From Gemmatimonadota bacterium (GTDB taxonomy: Bacteria; Gemmatimonadota; Gemmatimonadetes; Gemmatimonadales; Gemmatimonadaceae), in the NCBI GenBank assembly GCA_947471365.1, contig CANIWQ010000010.1, positions 1 to 42,224 on the forward strand: a DNA stretch of 42,224 nucleotides, in the 5' to 3' direction. This document shows positions 33,638 through 42,080 of the stretch, in pieces (the stretch's first letter is position 1; the number at the start of each line of letters is the position of its first letter). The position numbers were made by a program, and so were the translations under genes. Below the pieces are notes generated by a model. It saw only the letters and a program-made list of their open reading frames with translations, did not search any database and was not told where the DNA came from.

Positions 33638-34783
33638 ATGCTTTCACCTAGTGCACATTCTTGGATCGAGGGGGAAACCCTCGGTGAGCACCTCGAAGAA
33701 CATGGGGTCTCTCGGCGCGATTTCTTAGAATATTGCGCGGAGCTCTCGGTCGTGCTGGGCGTCGGTTCGGCGCTCGCGCCGAAGATGGCGCATGCGATTG
33801 AAGTGCAGAAGCGTCCAACGGTCATCTGGCTGCAGCTGCAGGAATGTACGGGATGCGTGGAGAGTGTGATTCGCACGGAGAATCCCTCGATCGGCGATCT
33901 CTTGCTCGACGTAATCTCGCTCGACTATCAACACACGCTGATGGCCGGTGCCGGCACGGCGGTGGAGAAGGTGAAGGCCGCGTCGATGGCGGCGAATAAA
34001 GGGAAATACCTTCTCATCGTCACGGGCTCCATCCCGACGAATAACGACGACATGTACGTGATGATCGGCGGCAAGACCGCGCGCTCGGTGCTGGAGGAGG
34101 CTGCCGAAGGATGCGCCGCCATTCTCGCGCTCGGTGCCTGTGCGTTCTGGGGTGGCATTCAGGGCGCACGACCGAACCCAACCGGTGCGGTTGGCGTGCG
34201 CGACATCATCAAGAACAAGCCGATCGTGAACCTGCCGGGCTGCCCGCCCATTGGCGACACGGTTACGGCAACGGTCGTGCACTATCTCACCTTCGGCGCG
34301 CTGCCGGAAGTGGATCGCGAAGGGCGTCCGTTGTTCGCGTACGGCGAACGCATTCACGATCAGTGCTCGCGACGCGCCCACTTCGACGCCGGCCAGTTTG
34401 TGGAGACGTTCGACGATAAAGGCGCCCGCGAGGGGTGGTGCCTGTATCAGGTCGGGTGCAAAGGCCCGGCGACCTTCTCGCCTTGCCCGATTTTCAAGTG
34501 GAACAACCGCACGAGTTGGCCGATCGAAGCGGGCCATCCGTGTCTCGGTTGCACCGAACCGCATTTCTGGGACACGATGACGCCGTTCTACGGCCGTCTG
34601 CCGGATGTGGCGGGCTTTGGAATCGAAAAGCGGGTGGACACCATCGGTGCGTCGCTCGCGATTGGCGCCGCCGCCGGCGTCGCCGCGCACGCGACGATGA
34701 CCGTGATGCATCAGATCAAACGCCGCCGTGCCACCGACCAGGTGCCGGAAGCCCACGAGAATGCCGGAGAGAACAATGGCTAA
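33638..34783 (+). CDS. hupS: Uptake [NiFe]-hydrogenase small subunit
   Basis: 381 residues from the ATG at 33638, preceded by GAGGAGGT at a spacing of 7. Tat signal: SRRDFLEYC, then AELSVVLGVGSALAPKMAHA. The FeS ligands are recognisable: ECTGC, GACAFWGG, LPGCPP, the HDQC/WCLYQVGC region and SPCPIFKWNNRTSWPIEAGHPCLGC. The two additional cysteines of O2-tolerant enzymes (CTCC and WGC) are Gly here. A C-terminal hydrophobic helix (about TIGASLAIGAAAGVAAHATMTV) followed by KRRR would anchor it to the membrane next to cytochrome b. A 217-base gap before it may hold a second promoter. It overlaps hupL by eight bases. Confidence 0.96.
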   Translation: MLSPSAHSWIEGETLGEHLEEHGVSRRDFLEYCAELSVVLGVGSALAPKMAHAIEVQKRPTVIWLQLQECTGCVESVIRTENPSIGDLLLDVISLDYQHTLMAGAGTAVEKVKAASMAANKGKYLLIVTGSIPTNNDDMYVMIGGKTARSVLEEAAEGCAAILALGACAFWGGIQGARPNPTGAVGVRDIIKNKPIVNLPGCPPIGDTVTATVVHYLTFGALPEVDREGRPLFAYGERIHDQCSRRAHFDAGQFVETFDDKGAREGWCLYQVGCKGPATFSPCPIFKWNNRTSWPIEAGHPCLGCTEPHFWDTMTPFYGRLPDVAGFGIEKRVDTIGASLAIGAAAGVAAHATMTVMHQIKRRRATDQVPEAHENAGENNG

Positions 34784-36497
34784 GACCAAACTGGTCGTCG
34801 ATCCGATCACCCGTATTGAGGGACATCTGCGCATTGAGGCGCAGTCCGAGAACGGGAAGATCTCGCAAGCGTGGGCGAGCGCCACGCAGTTCCGTGGGAT
34901 TGAGCTGGTAGTGCAGGGGCGTGATCCGCGCGACGCGTGGGCCTTTACGCAGCGCATCTGCGGCGTTTGCACGGCGGTGCACGCCATTGCGTCGTGCCGA
35001 GCCGTGGAAGACTCCCTCGGCATCAAGATTCCGCACAATGCCAACACCATTCGCAACATGGTGCTCGGCATGCAGTACATCCAAGATCACGTGATTCACT
35101 TCTATCACCTGCACGCCCTCGACTGGGTGGACGTGGTGAGTGCGCTCTCGGCCGATCCGGCCAAGGCGGCGTCGATCGGCAAGAGCATTTCGCCCTGGCC
35201 GGGGAACGACGAGGCGCACCTCCGTGCGGTGCAGTTGCGCGTGAAGAAGTTCGTCGGCTCTGGTCAGCTCGGCATCTTTGCCGGCGGCTACTGGGGACAC
35301 CCGGCATATAAGCTTCCGCCAGAGGTCAACCTTCTCGCGGTGTCGCATTATCTCGAAGCGCTCGATTGGCAGCGTGATGTGATTCGTTTGCAGGCGATCT
35401 TCGGCGGCAAAAATCCGCATCCGAACTTCCTCGTGGGCGGCATGGCCTCGGCCATCAATCTGAGTCAGGCCACCACGATCAACGCCGAGCGCATTGCCGA
35501 CCTCGCGGGCATGATCAAGCGCGCCAAGACATTCGTCGAACAAGTGTATTGGCCCGACCTCGTGGCGATCGCCGGCTTCTACAAGGACTGGGGTTCGATC
35601 GGTGGCGGCGTGCCGAACTACTTGGCGTGCGGCGAGTTCCCCGAGACGGATGTGTATGATCTCAAGTCGCTTTACATGCCGCGCGGCATCATCCTGAACA
35701 ATGATTTGTCCAAGGTGGTGGAGTACGACCAGACGAAGGTCAAGGAATACATCCACAGCTCCTGGTACGACTACAGCAAGGGTCCGGAAGAAGGGTTGCA
35801 CCCGTATGAGGGCGAAACGAATCCCAAGTACACCGGCCCGAAGGCGCCGTGGACCGGCTACCTGCAGGACGAGAAGAAGTATTCGTGGATGAAGTCGCCG
35901 CGGTACGAGGGCAAGCCGATGCAGGTGGGGCCGCTCGCGCGCATGCTCGTGGCGTATGCCAGTGGGCACAAGGACGCCAAGGAGTTGATCGGCGAAGCGC
36001 TGAAGAAACTCAACGTGGGCCCCGCCGTGCTCTTCTCCACACTCGGCCGCACGGCAGCGCGCGGAGTCGAGGCGGTACTGTTGGCAAACAAGATGGAAGG
36101 GTGGCTTGGCGATCTCACCAGCCACATTAAGAATGGCGACCTCGCCACGTTCACCAAGGACAAGTGGGAGCCGTCGAGCTGGCCGAAGAAGTCCGAAGGC
36201 TACGGCTACGTCGAAGCCCCGCGCGGCGCCTTGGGCCACTGGGTGCAGATCGAAGACGAAAAGATCTCGCGCTATCAGTGCGTGGTACCTACGACGTGGA
36301 ATGCCTCGCCGCGTGATGCCCAGGGACAGCCCGGCCCATATGAAGCCGCGCTGCAGGACAACCATCCGCTCGTCGATCCCGACAAACCGTTGGAGATTCT
36401 CCGGACGATCCACTCGTTCGACCCGTGTCTCGCCTGCGGCGTGCACGTTCTCGATGCGGAGGGGAACGAGATCAGTTCGGTGGAGGTCAACGTATGA
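34776..36497 (+). CDS. hupL: Uptake [NiFe]-hydrogenase large subunit
   Basis: 573 residues from the ATG at 34776 with GGAGAG upstream. VVDPITRIEGHLRIE is the usual start. Nickel ligands are Cys62 and Cys65 in RICGVCTAVHA, and Cys551 and Cys554 in DPCLACGVH near the C-terminus. The 16 residues after His557 (VLDAEGNEISSVEVNV) are the tail removed by the endopeptidase once nickel is in place. The pattern FYHLHALDWVDVVSAL and NPHPNFLVGGM fit group 1 membrane-bound enzymes. It is exported with hupS through Tat and oxidises H2 on the periplasmic side. Confidence 0.97.
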   Translation: MAKTKLVVDPITRIEGHLRIEAQSENGKISQAWASATQFRGIELVVQGRDPRDAWAFTQRICGVCTAVHAIASCRAVEDSLGIKIPHNANTIRNMVLGMQYIQDHVIHFYHLHALDWVDVVSALSADPAKAASIGKSISPWPGNDEAHLRAVQLRVKKFVGSGQLGIFAGGYWGHPAYKLPPEVNLLAVSHYLEALDWQRDVIRLQAIFGGKNPHPNFLVGGMASAINLSQATTINAERIADLAGMIKRAKTFVEQVYWPDLVAIAGFYKDWGSIGGGVPNYLACGEFPETDVYDLKSLYMPRGIILNNDLSKVVEYDQTKVKEYIHSSWYDYSKGPEEGLHPYEGETNPKYTGPKAPWTGYLQDEKKYSWMKSPRYEGKPMQVGPLARMLVAYASGHKDAKELIGEALKKLNVGPAVLFSTLGRTAARGVEAVLLANKMEGWLGDLTSHIKNGDLATFTKDKWEPSSWPKKSEGYGYVEAPRGALGHWVQIEDEKISRYQCVVPTTWNASPRDAQGQPGPYEAALQDNHPLVDPDKPLEILRTIHSFDPCLACGVHVLDAEGNEISSVEVNV

Positions 36498-37300
36498 GTA
36501 AGGTGTCCAATGAGGTTGGCGCTCGGCATCCGCCGGGCGCCCGCTACCTCCGAGAGTTCGGCAAGCCGGTGCCGCGCGAGCGCGGGGACTTTACGTGGGT
36601 GTACCTGTGGGGCGCGCCGCTTCGCATCATGCATTGGGTCGCCGCGCTGTGCATTGTAGCGCTCGTGATTTCGGGGCTGTATGTGGGGCGGCCGTACTTC
36701 GCCACGACGGGGGAAGCCAGCGCTCACTTTCTGATGGGCAAGTTCCGCTTCGTGCACTTCACGGCCGCAGCGGTGATTGTCATGACGGGGATCGTGCGCG
36801 TGTACTGGCTCTTTGCCGGCAACGCGTTCGAGCGTTTGCCTGCGCTCTTCCCGATGTCGCCGCGGAACATGCGGAGCATGTTCAAGGTGATGCGGACGTA
36901 CTTCAATTTCCAAACGCAAGATCAGCCGCATTTTGTGGGGCACAACCCGTTGGCGCAGTGGGCCTACACCAGCGTGTATCTGCTGATGACCGTTCTGGTG
37001 ATCACCGGCTTCACCCTCTACGGGCAGTCGGCGCCGACGGGGTTCTTCTACCACCTCTTTGGATGGGTGCCGGGGTTAATGGGCGGTCTGCAGATCGTGC
37101 GCTTGGTGCATCACGCACTGACGTGGGCCATCCTGATCTTTGTGCCGATTCACATTTATCTCGCCATTCGTGCGGATTACGTCGAGCGCGCGGGGATCGT
37201 GTCGTCCATTATTACGGGCGGGCGGTTTGTGGCATCGGACGACGAGTTTGAAGACATTGACCTCGCGGCAGGAAAATCACGCCCTTGGCCAGCGGAATGA
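36494..37300 (+). CDS. hupC: Hydrogenase cytochrome b subunit
   Basis: 268 residues; the ATG overlaps the stop of hupL (ATGA). Four main membrane helices hold the haem ligands: RIMHW in helix 1, FVHF in helix 2, and LVHHALTW and PIHIYLAIRADYVERAG in the last. It takes electrons from the small subunit and passes them to the quinone pool. A soluble N-terminal stretch (about 30 residues) and an acidic C-terminal tail (DDEFEDIDLAAG) extend beyond the core. Length is normal for HyaC/HupC. Confidence 0.95.
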   Translation: MSKVSNEVGARHPPGARYLREFGKPVPRERGDFTWVYLWGAPLRIMHWVAALCIVALVISGLYVGRPYFATTGEASAHFLMGKFRFVHFTAAAVIVMTGIVRVYWLFAGNAFERLPALFPMSPRNMRSMFKVMRTYFNFQTQDQPHFVGHNPLAQWAYTSVYLLMTVLVITGFTLYGQSAPTGFFYHLFGWVPGLMGGLQIVRLVHHALTWAILIFVPIHIYLAIRADYVERAGIVSSIITGGRFVASDDEFEDIDLAAGKSRPWPAE

Positions 37301-37800
37301 GCGCGGGCACCGTACTCCTTGGCCTTGGGAGTCCGATCATGGGCGACGACGGCGTAGGCCTCGTCGCCCTTGAGCGCTTGCGTGAGCGTTGGGTGATTGA
37401 TGATATCGAACTGGTGGACGGCGGGACGTGGGGGATGACGTTGCTCCCCGTCATTCAGGACGCGGAACGGATTCTGGTGGTGGATGCGATTGCCGCGCAC
37501 CAGCCGCCGGGCTCGCTGGTGGTGCTCGAGAAGGACCGGCTCCCGATGTACCTCACGCGCGCCCTCTCGCCGCATCAGGTTGATCTGCGCGACGTCCTCG
37601 TCGTGGCGGAACTGACGGGCCGGATGCCCGACGTGATCGTGGCGATGGGTGTGCAGCCGCAAACGGTGGCGCTCTCTACGGAGCTGTCCGCAGTGGTGGC
37701 CGCGCGGTTAGACGAACTCGAAGCAGCGATTATTGAACGCCTCCGCCTGTGGGGACACCGTTGCGAGCCGGTCGCAACAGGCGCAGTATGCACGAAATGA
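37297..37800 (+). CDS. hupD: Hydrogenase maturation endopeptidase
   Basis: 167 residues; the ATG overlaps the stop of hupC (ATGA). GLGSPIMGDDGVG carries the Asp/Glu-type nickel-sensing residue, VDGGTWG and VVDAI follow, and the VELTG region and GVQPQTV match HyaD/HupD. It cleaves the C-terminal tail of HupL after nickel insertion. The C-terminal helix is somewhat extended. The gene runs 13 bases into the start of hypA. Confidence 0.93.
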   Translation: MSAGTVLLGLGSPIMGDDGVGLVALERLRERWVIDDIELVDGGTWGMTLLPVIQDAERILVVDAIAAHQPPGSLVVLEKDRLPMYLTRALSPHQVDLRDVLVVAELTGRMPDVIVAMGVQPQTVALSTELSAVVAARLDELEAAIIERLRLWGHRCEPVATGAVCTK

Positions 37801-38045
37801 GCGTGGCGATGGAAATCGCACGCATCGCGGAACAAAAGCTCGGTGCACAGGCTTCTATGCTGTGCACCGTTGCTGTGGAAGTAGGCGACGACAGCGGACT
37901 CGAACCGAGTAGTCTTGAGTTCTGTCTCGATGTCGTCTTTCGTACTCCGCCCTTCACGGGTGCCAAACCGGAGATCCTTCGCCGGGCGGGAAATGTATTG
38001 CAAGTCGCATATCTGGAGATCGACGATGGCTGTCCGGACGATTGA
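37788..38045 (+). CDS. hypA: HypA-like nickel metallochaperone lacking the zinc ribbon
   Basis: 85 residues; the family is normally about 110-120. The N-terminus MHEMSVAMEIARIAE keeps Met1-His2-Glu3, the nickel site, and VAVEVGDDSGLEPSSLEFCLDVV matches the HypA core. After FTGAKPEILRRAGN the protein goes directly to VLQVAYLEIDDG, which matches the last strand of HypA. The region of about 35 residues with the two CxxC pairs that bind zinc is absent, and the only cysteines are 26, 46 and 82. There is no sign of frameshift. The gene overlaps hupD and hypB. It should deliver nickel to HypB or the large subunit, but by a changed mechanism. Confidence 0.88.
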   Translation: MHEMSVAMEIARIAEQKLGAQASMLCTVAVEVGDDSGLEPSSLEFCLDVVFRTPPFTGAKPEILRRAGNVLQVAYLEIDDGCPDD

Positions 38046-38697
38046 AGTGCGGGAGCGCGTCATGGCGCGCAACGATGAACTCGCCGGAGGCGTGCGCCGC
38101 CGACTGGCGGATGCTGGCATTGTCGCGCTGAACCTCGTGTCATCCCCCGGGGCCGGGAAAACCTATCTCCTCGAAAAAACCCTCGCCGCCCTCGGTGAGG
38201 AACTCGACATCGCCGTCGTGACCGGCGACGTACAAACGCAGAACGATGCCGACCGTCTCGCGCGCCACACCACGCGTCTCGTGCAGGCGGTGGTCACCGG
38301 CGGGGCCTGCCACCTCGACGCGCTCCAAGTGAACACGGCCCTCGACGCGATCGACCTCACGCGCACCCGCCTGCTGTTTATCGAGAACGTGGGCAATCTC
38401 GTCTGTCCGGCGTCGTGGGACCTCGGCGAGCTCTGTAAAGTGGTGCTCTTCACCGTTACGGAGGGTGAGGACAAGCCGCTCAAGTATCCGAAGATGTTCC
38501 AGAATGCCAAGTACGCCGTGCTCACCAAGACCGATCTGCTACCGTACGTGCCCTTTGATGTGGCGCTGGCTAAGGTCAACGCGCGCGCCGTGAATCCAGC
38601 GTTGGAGTTCTTTGAAGTCTCCGCCACGAATGGCAGCGGTATGGAGGCGTGGTTCGCCTTCTTGCGCGGACTGGTGGCATCCGGCGCCACGGTGTAA
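38026..38697 (+). CDS. hypB: Hydrogenase nickel-insertion GTPase HypB
   Basis: 223 residues from the ATG at 38026, with GGAG nine bases upstream. P-loop SSPGAGKT at 39-46, the switch region VTGDVQTQNDADR, the metal-binding Cys95-His96 in TGGACHLDA at the dimer interface, the ENVGNLVCPASWDLGE motif and LTKTDLLPY. There is no N-terminal CxxCGC motif and no His-rich stretch, so it is a minimal form that does not store nickel. It overlaps the end of hypA by 20 bases. Confidence 0.96.
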   Translation: MAVRTIEVRERVMARNDELAGGVRRRLADAGIVALNLVSSPGAGKTYLLEKTLAALGEELDIAVVTGDVQTQNDADRLARHTTRLVQAVVTGGACHLDALQVNTALDAIDLTRTRLLFIENVGNLVCPASWDLGELCKVVLFTVTEGEDKPLKYPKMFQNAKYAVLTKTDLLPYVPFDVALAKVNARAVNPALEFFEVSATNGSGMEAWFAFLRGLVASGATV

Positions 38698-40985
38698 TGC
38701 CGATGGACGCCGCCACGCACGCGCGTGATTTGCGGGTCACGGGCGTGGTACAAGGCGTGGGCTTTCGCCCGTTCGTGCATCGGCTCGCGTTGCGGTATCG
38801 CCTCACCGGTTGGGTGCGCAACGTCGCTGGGACGGTGGAGATTCACGTTGAGGGTGCTCCTGAGGCGCTCGATGCGTTCCAACGCGATCTTCGAGCCGAA
38901 GCGCCGCCGGTATCCCGCATCGACACGCTGGCTTCCGCGCCGGGCACCCTCGAGGGACTCCTCGCATTCGAGATTGCCTCCAGCGCGGACGCCGACGGCA
39001 CGCGCCCCGTGCCGCCTGACGTGGCTATCTGCGCCGCCTGTGAAGCCGAGTTGCACGACACTGACAACCGGCGCTATCGGCATGCGTTCATTACCTGCAC
39101 CGACTGCGGGCCACGCTACACGATCATTGACGCGCTTCCGTACGATCGTGTGCGCACCACCATGGCCACCTTCGAGCCGTGCACCGAGTGCGCGGCCGAG
39201 TACCACACCGCCGGCGATCGGCGCCATCACGCCGAGACCCTCGCGTGCCCGTCGTGCGGCCCGCAGCTCTGGCTCGAATCACGCGATGGGCGCCGTTGGG
39301 CCTACAACGATACGGCTGTGCACCTCGCCGCCCGCTCGCTCCGCGGGGGTGCCATTCTGGGGATTCGAGGGATCGGCGGCTTTCATCTCGCCTGCGACGC
39401 ATCGAATGACGTCGCGGTGCAACGACTCCGCGCACGCAAGCATCGCGACGCAAAGCCGCTCGCCCTGATGGTGCGCACCGTTGAGGAGGCGCGGAAACTC
39501 GCGCAGGTGAACGACGCCGAGGCCGTCGCCCTCAGCGGCAGCGCGCGGCCGATCGTACTGCTGCGCGCGCGCAACGACGCGCCGCTCGCGGCGGGGCTCG
39601 CGCCTGGCCTGCGGCACATTGGCGTAATGCTCGCGTATGCGCCGCTGCATCATCTCCTGCTCGACTCGTTCGACGCGCCGCTCGTGATGACCAGCGGCAA
39701 TCTCAGCGACGAACCGATTGCGATGGGGGTGGACGAGGCACGCACGCGCTTAGCGCATATTGCCGATGAGTTCCTGATGCACGACCGCGAGATTCTGTCG
39801 CGCGTCGACGACTCTGTGGTGCGCGTGGTAGACGGCGCGCCCATGCTGCTGCGCCGTTCGCGCGGCTATGCGCCACTGTCGCTCGCGCTACCGGTGCCGG
39901 CCCCAGTCCCGATGGTCGCGGTGGGGCCGCACCTCAAGAACACATTCACCCTCGCGCGCGACGGCTGGGCCTGGCCGAGTCCACACATTGGGGATCTCGA
40001 AAACCTCGACGGTCTCGCCCACTGGCACGCGGCCTTTGATCGCTACCGCAATCTTTTCCGCATTGAGCCGCAGGTGGCGGTCCGTGATTTACACCCGGGC
40101 TATCTCTCGACACGGGTGGCCGAGGAACTCGGACTTCCGCGCCTGATGGTCGTGCAGCACCATCATGCGCATATCGCGGCGGTGGCGGCCGAGCACGGTG
40201 TCACGGACCCGGTGATTGGACTCGCCTTTGATGGCACAGGGCTCGGTGACGACGGGCATGTGTGGGGCGCCGAGACGCTCGTGGCTGATTTACGATCGTA
40301 CCGGCGCGTGGCGCGCCTCCGCTACGCTCCCCTGCCTGGCGGCGACCTCGCGGCGCGCGAGCCGTGGCGTGTCGCACTTGGCTATGCGTCGCTGGAGCCG
40401 GGGAGCGAGGCCGCATTTTCGATCGCGTACGAGGGAGTGGCGGCTGAGGAGTTGCGCATTGCGCAGCGGCAGATTGCGCGCGCCTTGAATGCGCCCTTGG
40501 CGTCGTCGATGGGACGCTTGTTCGATGCCGCTGCGGCGGTGATTGGTGTGCGCCATCGCTCCGGCTACGAAGGGCAGGCGGCTTCGGAACTCGAAGCACT
40601 CGCGGGGGACGCGGTAAGCTCACCGATCGTGATGGAGTGGCGCGCGGTTGACGGTTGCTACGAGTTCGACCCCGTTCCATTGCTTGCGACTCTTGGCATG
40701 CGCCGGCGGGGTGGTGAGCCAGCGGAGGAGTTGGCCGCGGTGTTTCACGACAGTGTGGTACACGCCGCCGCCGAGATGGCGACGATCGCCGCCGAGGCAA
40801 ACGGGATTGGCGTGGTGGCGCTTGGCGGCGGCTCGTTTCAGAATGCACGCCTGCAGAGCGGTGTGCGGCGGCTGCTCGAAGCGCGCGGCCTTCGCGTGCT
40901 CGTACCGCAGTTGTTGAGTCCGAATGACGGGGCCATCAGCTACGGGCAGGCGGCGGTGGCCGCCGCCTGCCTCGCAGCAGAATAA
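38697..40985 (+). CDS. hypF: Carbamoyltransferase HypF
   Basis: 762 residues; the ATG shares a base with the stop of hypB (TAATG), and a second ATG at 38703 is possible. Domains in order: acylphosphatase (about 8-95, VQGVGFRPFVHRLA), two zinc fingers (about 112-190, four CxxC pairs: CAAC, CTDC, CTEC, CPSC), YrdC-like (about 205-390, KHRDAKPLALMVR, TSGNLSDEPIAMG) and a Kae1-like carbamoyltransferase domain (about 395-760, VQHHHAHIAAV, GLAFDGTGLGDDGHVWG, GGGSFQNARL). It turns carbamoyl phosphate into the carbamoyl group placed on HypE. Last gene of the cassette; it ends two bases from a convergent cytochrome c gene. Confidence 0.97.
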   Translation: MPMDAATHARDLRVTGVVQGVGFRPFVHRLALRYRLTGWVRNVAGTVEIHVEGAPEALDAFQRDLRAEAPPVSRIDTLASAPGTLEGLLAFEIASSADADGTRPVPPDVAICAACEAELHDTDNRRYRHAFITCTDCGPRYTIIDALPYDRVRTTMATFEPCTECAAEYHTAGDRRHHAETLACPSCGPQLWLESRDGRRWAYNDTAVHLAARSLRGGAILGIRGIGGFHLACDASNDVAVQRLRARKHRDAKPLALMVRTVEEARKLAQVNDAEAVALSGSARPIVLLRARNDAPLAAGLAPGLRHIGVMLAYAPLHHLLLDSFDAPLVMTSGNLSDEPIAMGVDEARTRLAHIADEFLMHDREILSRVDDSVVRVVDGAPMLLRRSRGYAPLSLALPVPAPVPMVAVGPHLKNTFTLARDGWAWPSPHIGDLENLDGLAHWHAAFDRYRNLFRIEPQVAVRDLHPGYLSTRVAEELGLPRLMVVQHHHAHIAAVAAEHGVTDPVIGLAFDGTGLGDDGHVWGAETLVADLRSYRRVARLRYAPLPGGDLAAREPWRVALGYASLEPGSEAAFSIAYEGVAAEELRIAQRQIARALNAPLASSMGRLFDAAAAVIGVRHRSGYEGQAASELEALAGDAVSSPIVMEWRAVDGCYEFDPVPLLATLGMRRRGGEPAEELAAVFHDSVVHAAAEMATIAAEANGIGVVALGGGSFQNARLQSGVRRLLEARGLRVLVPQLLSPNDGAISYGQAAVAAACLAAE

Positions 40986-40987
40986 GG

Positions 40988-41551
40988 CTACTTCGGTTTC
41001 TTGGTTTCGGGGCCGGCTGGCTTCTTGGTGGTATCCACCGGCGGCAGCGGCGCGCCCTGCTTGGCGGTGAGATCCACATACTCACCAAACGGATCAGCGC
41101 CGGGCTTGGCGTTGCGCGGGAGGCGTGCACCGACCTTGTTACCGAGCGACTTCGTGTACTTGAAGGTGTTGCGAATGTCTTCTTCGGTCATGAGTGCGGT
41201 GTTGTGCCACGGCATCGGGAGTTTGCCCTCACCGTCATCCGCAGTCGTCATGACCTTCACCCAGTGATCTTCGCTCTGGCGCGCGGCAATCGAACGCAGG
41301 TTCTTGCCGTACACCGTACCCCACGGCCCCTTGTAGCCAACGGGGTTGCCGGTGAGCTGATCGTCCTTGGCCACCTTCCCCTTGGCGGCGGTCCAGCCGG
41401 CCGTGTGGCAATCGTGGCAACTGCCGATGATCATCAGGTATTCGCCTGCGGCTTCCGGCGAGGAGGCGGCCACTCTCGGCTTGTCCTGCGCAGCAAGAGC
41501 GGCGGGCAGCAGACACGCCAAAGTCAAAACAATATGACGGCTACGGAGCAT
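40988..41551 (-). CDS. Secreted monohaem c-type cytochrome
   Basis: 187 residues. Signal peptide to about residue 21 (CLLPAALAAQ). One haem-binding motif CHDCH at 45-49 and a probable axial Met113 in LPMPWHN. EEDIRNTFKYTKSLGNKVG fits the terminal helix of class I cytochromes, followed by a Pro/Lys-rich tail (TKKPAGPETKKPK). It could carry electrons in the periplasm. It is convergent with hypF (2-base gap), so not part of the hydrogenase operon, but a functional link is possible. Confidence 0.88.
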   Translation of the reverse strand: MLRSRHIVLTLACLLPAALAAQDKPRVAASSPEAAGEYLMIIGSCHDCHTAGWTAAKGKVAKDDQLTGNPVGYKGPWGTVYGKNLRSIAARQSEDHWVKVMTTADDGEGKLPMPWHNTALMTEEDIRNTFKYTKSLGNKVGARLPRNAKPGADPFGEYVDLTAKQGAPLPPVDTTKKPAGPETKKPK

Positions 41552-41597
41552 TCGGTCCTCGTCGGAGAAGTGAAGCGGGGGAACATAAGCTTAACGA

Positions 41598-41641
41598 ATT
41601 CCGGGGCTCTGGCGTTAGCGGTTACGCCAGAACCCCGGAAT
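41598..41641 (-). terminator. Strong intrinsic-type hairpin
   Basis: Arms 41598-41615 and 41624-41641 are 18 bases each with one mismatch, around the 8-base loop TAGCGGTT. It lies 16 bases after the stop of the TonB-plug-like gene on the minus strand and upstream of the cytochrome c gene, so it should end the former's transcript. The strand following it (AATTCGTTAAGCTT) is moderately T-rich. Confidence 0.8.
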
Positions 41642-41657
41642 CCAACAGCGTTTCGAC

Positions 41658-42080
41658 CTACTTTCGCTTATGGACCGTGGTGACCTCAATGGCGCCGAGT
41701 TCGTGCCCCGGCCCGCGGAGCGCGACCGCCGCGTTCTGCTCGAGGAAGCGCATGGACACCACCTGGCTGAGCTTCACCGTCTTCAGTTCTTCAAGGGACG
41801 GCTGGCGCACGTCGTCGATATAGCAGATCACTTCGCTCGCGCCGCCGCCATTGCCCAAGACATTGGACGATGACGTATGCGCCCTCGTTGGGTTCAGCCA
41901 GTTCGGACGCAGGAGCCGAATGGCGTCATACGCCGAGTGCATGCCGCTCGGCGTTTCCGCTAGGTCGTCCGCGGTGATGTGCGTGCGGTCGCCCTTCCGT
42001 TTGGTTTGCGCCTCTGCCGCCGCGGGCAAAGCGAGCCCCGCGGCGGTCAAGAGGAGCGCGACGATCGACCGCCTGCGCAT
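41658..42080 (-). CDS. Small secreted protein with TonB-plug-like region
   Basis: 140 residues. Signal peptide MRRRSIVALLLTAAGLALPAAAEAQ. The body (ITADDLAETPSGMHSAYDAIRLLRPNWL, VICYIDDVRQPSLEELKTVKLSQVVSMRFLEQNAAVALRGPGHELGAIEVTT) follows the plug-domain pattern in which a partner-encoded residue set ends in GxIxVxT. Such short plug-like proteins without a barrel are frequent in Gemmatimonadota; their role is unknown. The ATG shares a base with the stop of the preceding partial gene (TAATG). Confidence 0.72.
   Translation of the reverse strand: MRRRSIVALLLTAAGLALPAAAEAQTKRKGDRTHITADDLAETPSGMHSAYDAIRLLRPNWLNPTRAHTSSSNVLGNGGGASEVICYIDDVRQPSLEELKTVKLSQVVSMRFLEQNAAVALRGPGHELGAIEVTTVHKRK

Noticed and set aside
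34716-36446. Minus-strand open frame of 576 codons
   Set aside because: Antisense to hupL, whose conserved motifs fix the true strand; the shadow reflects high GC.
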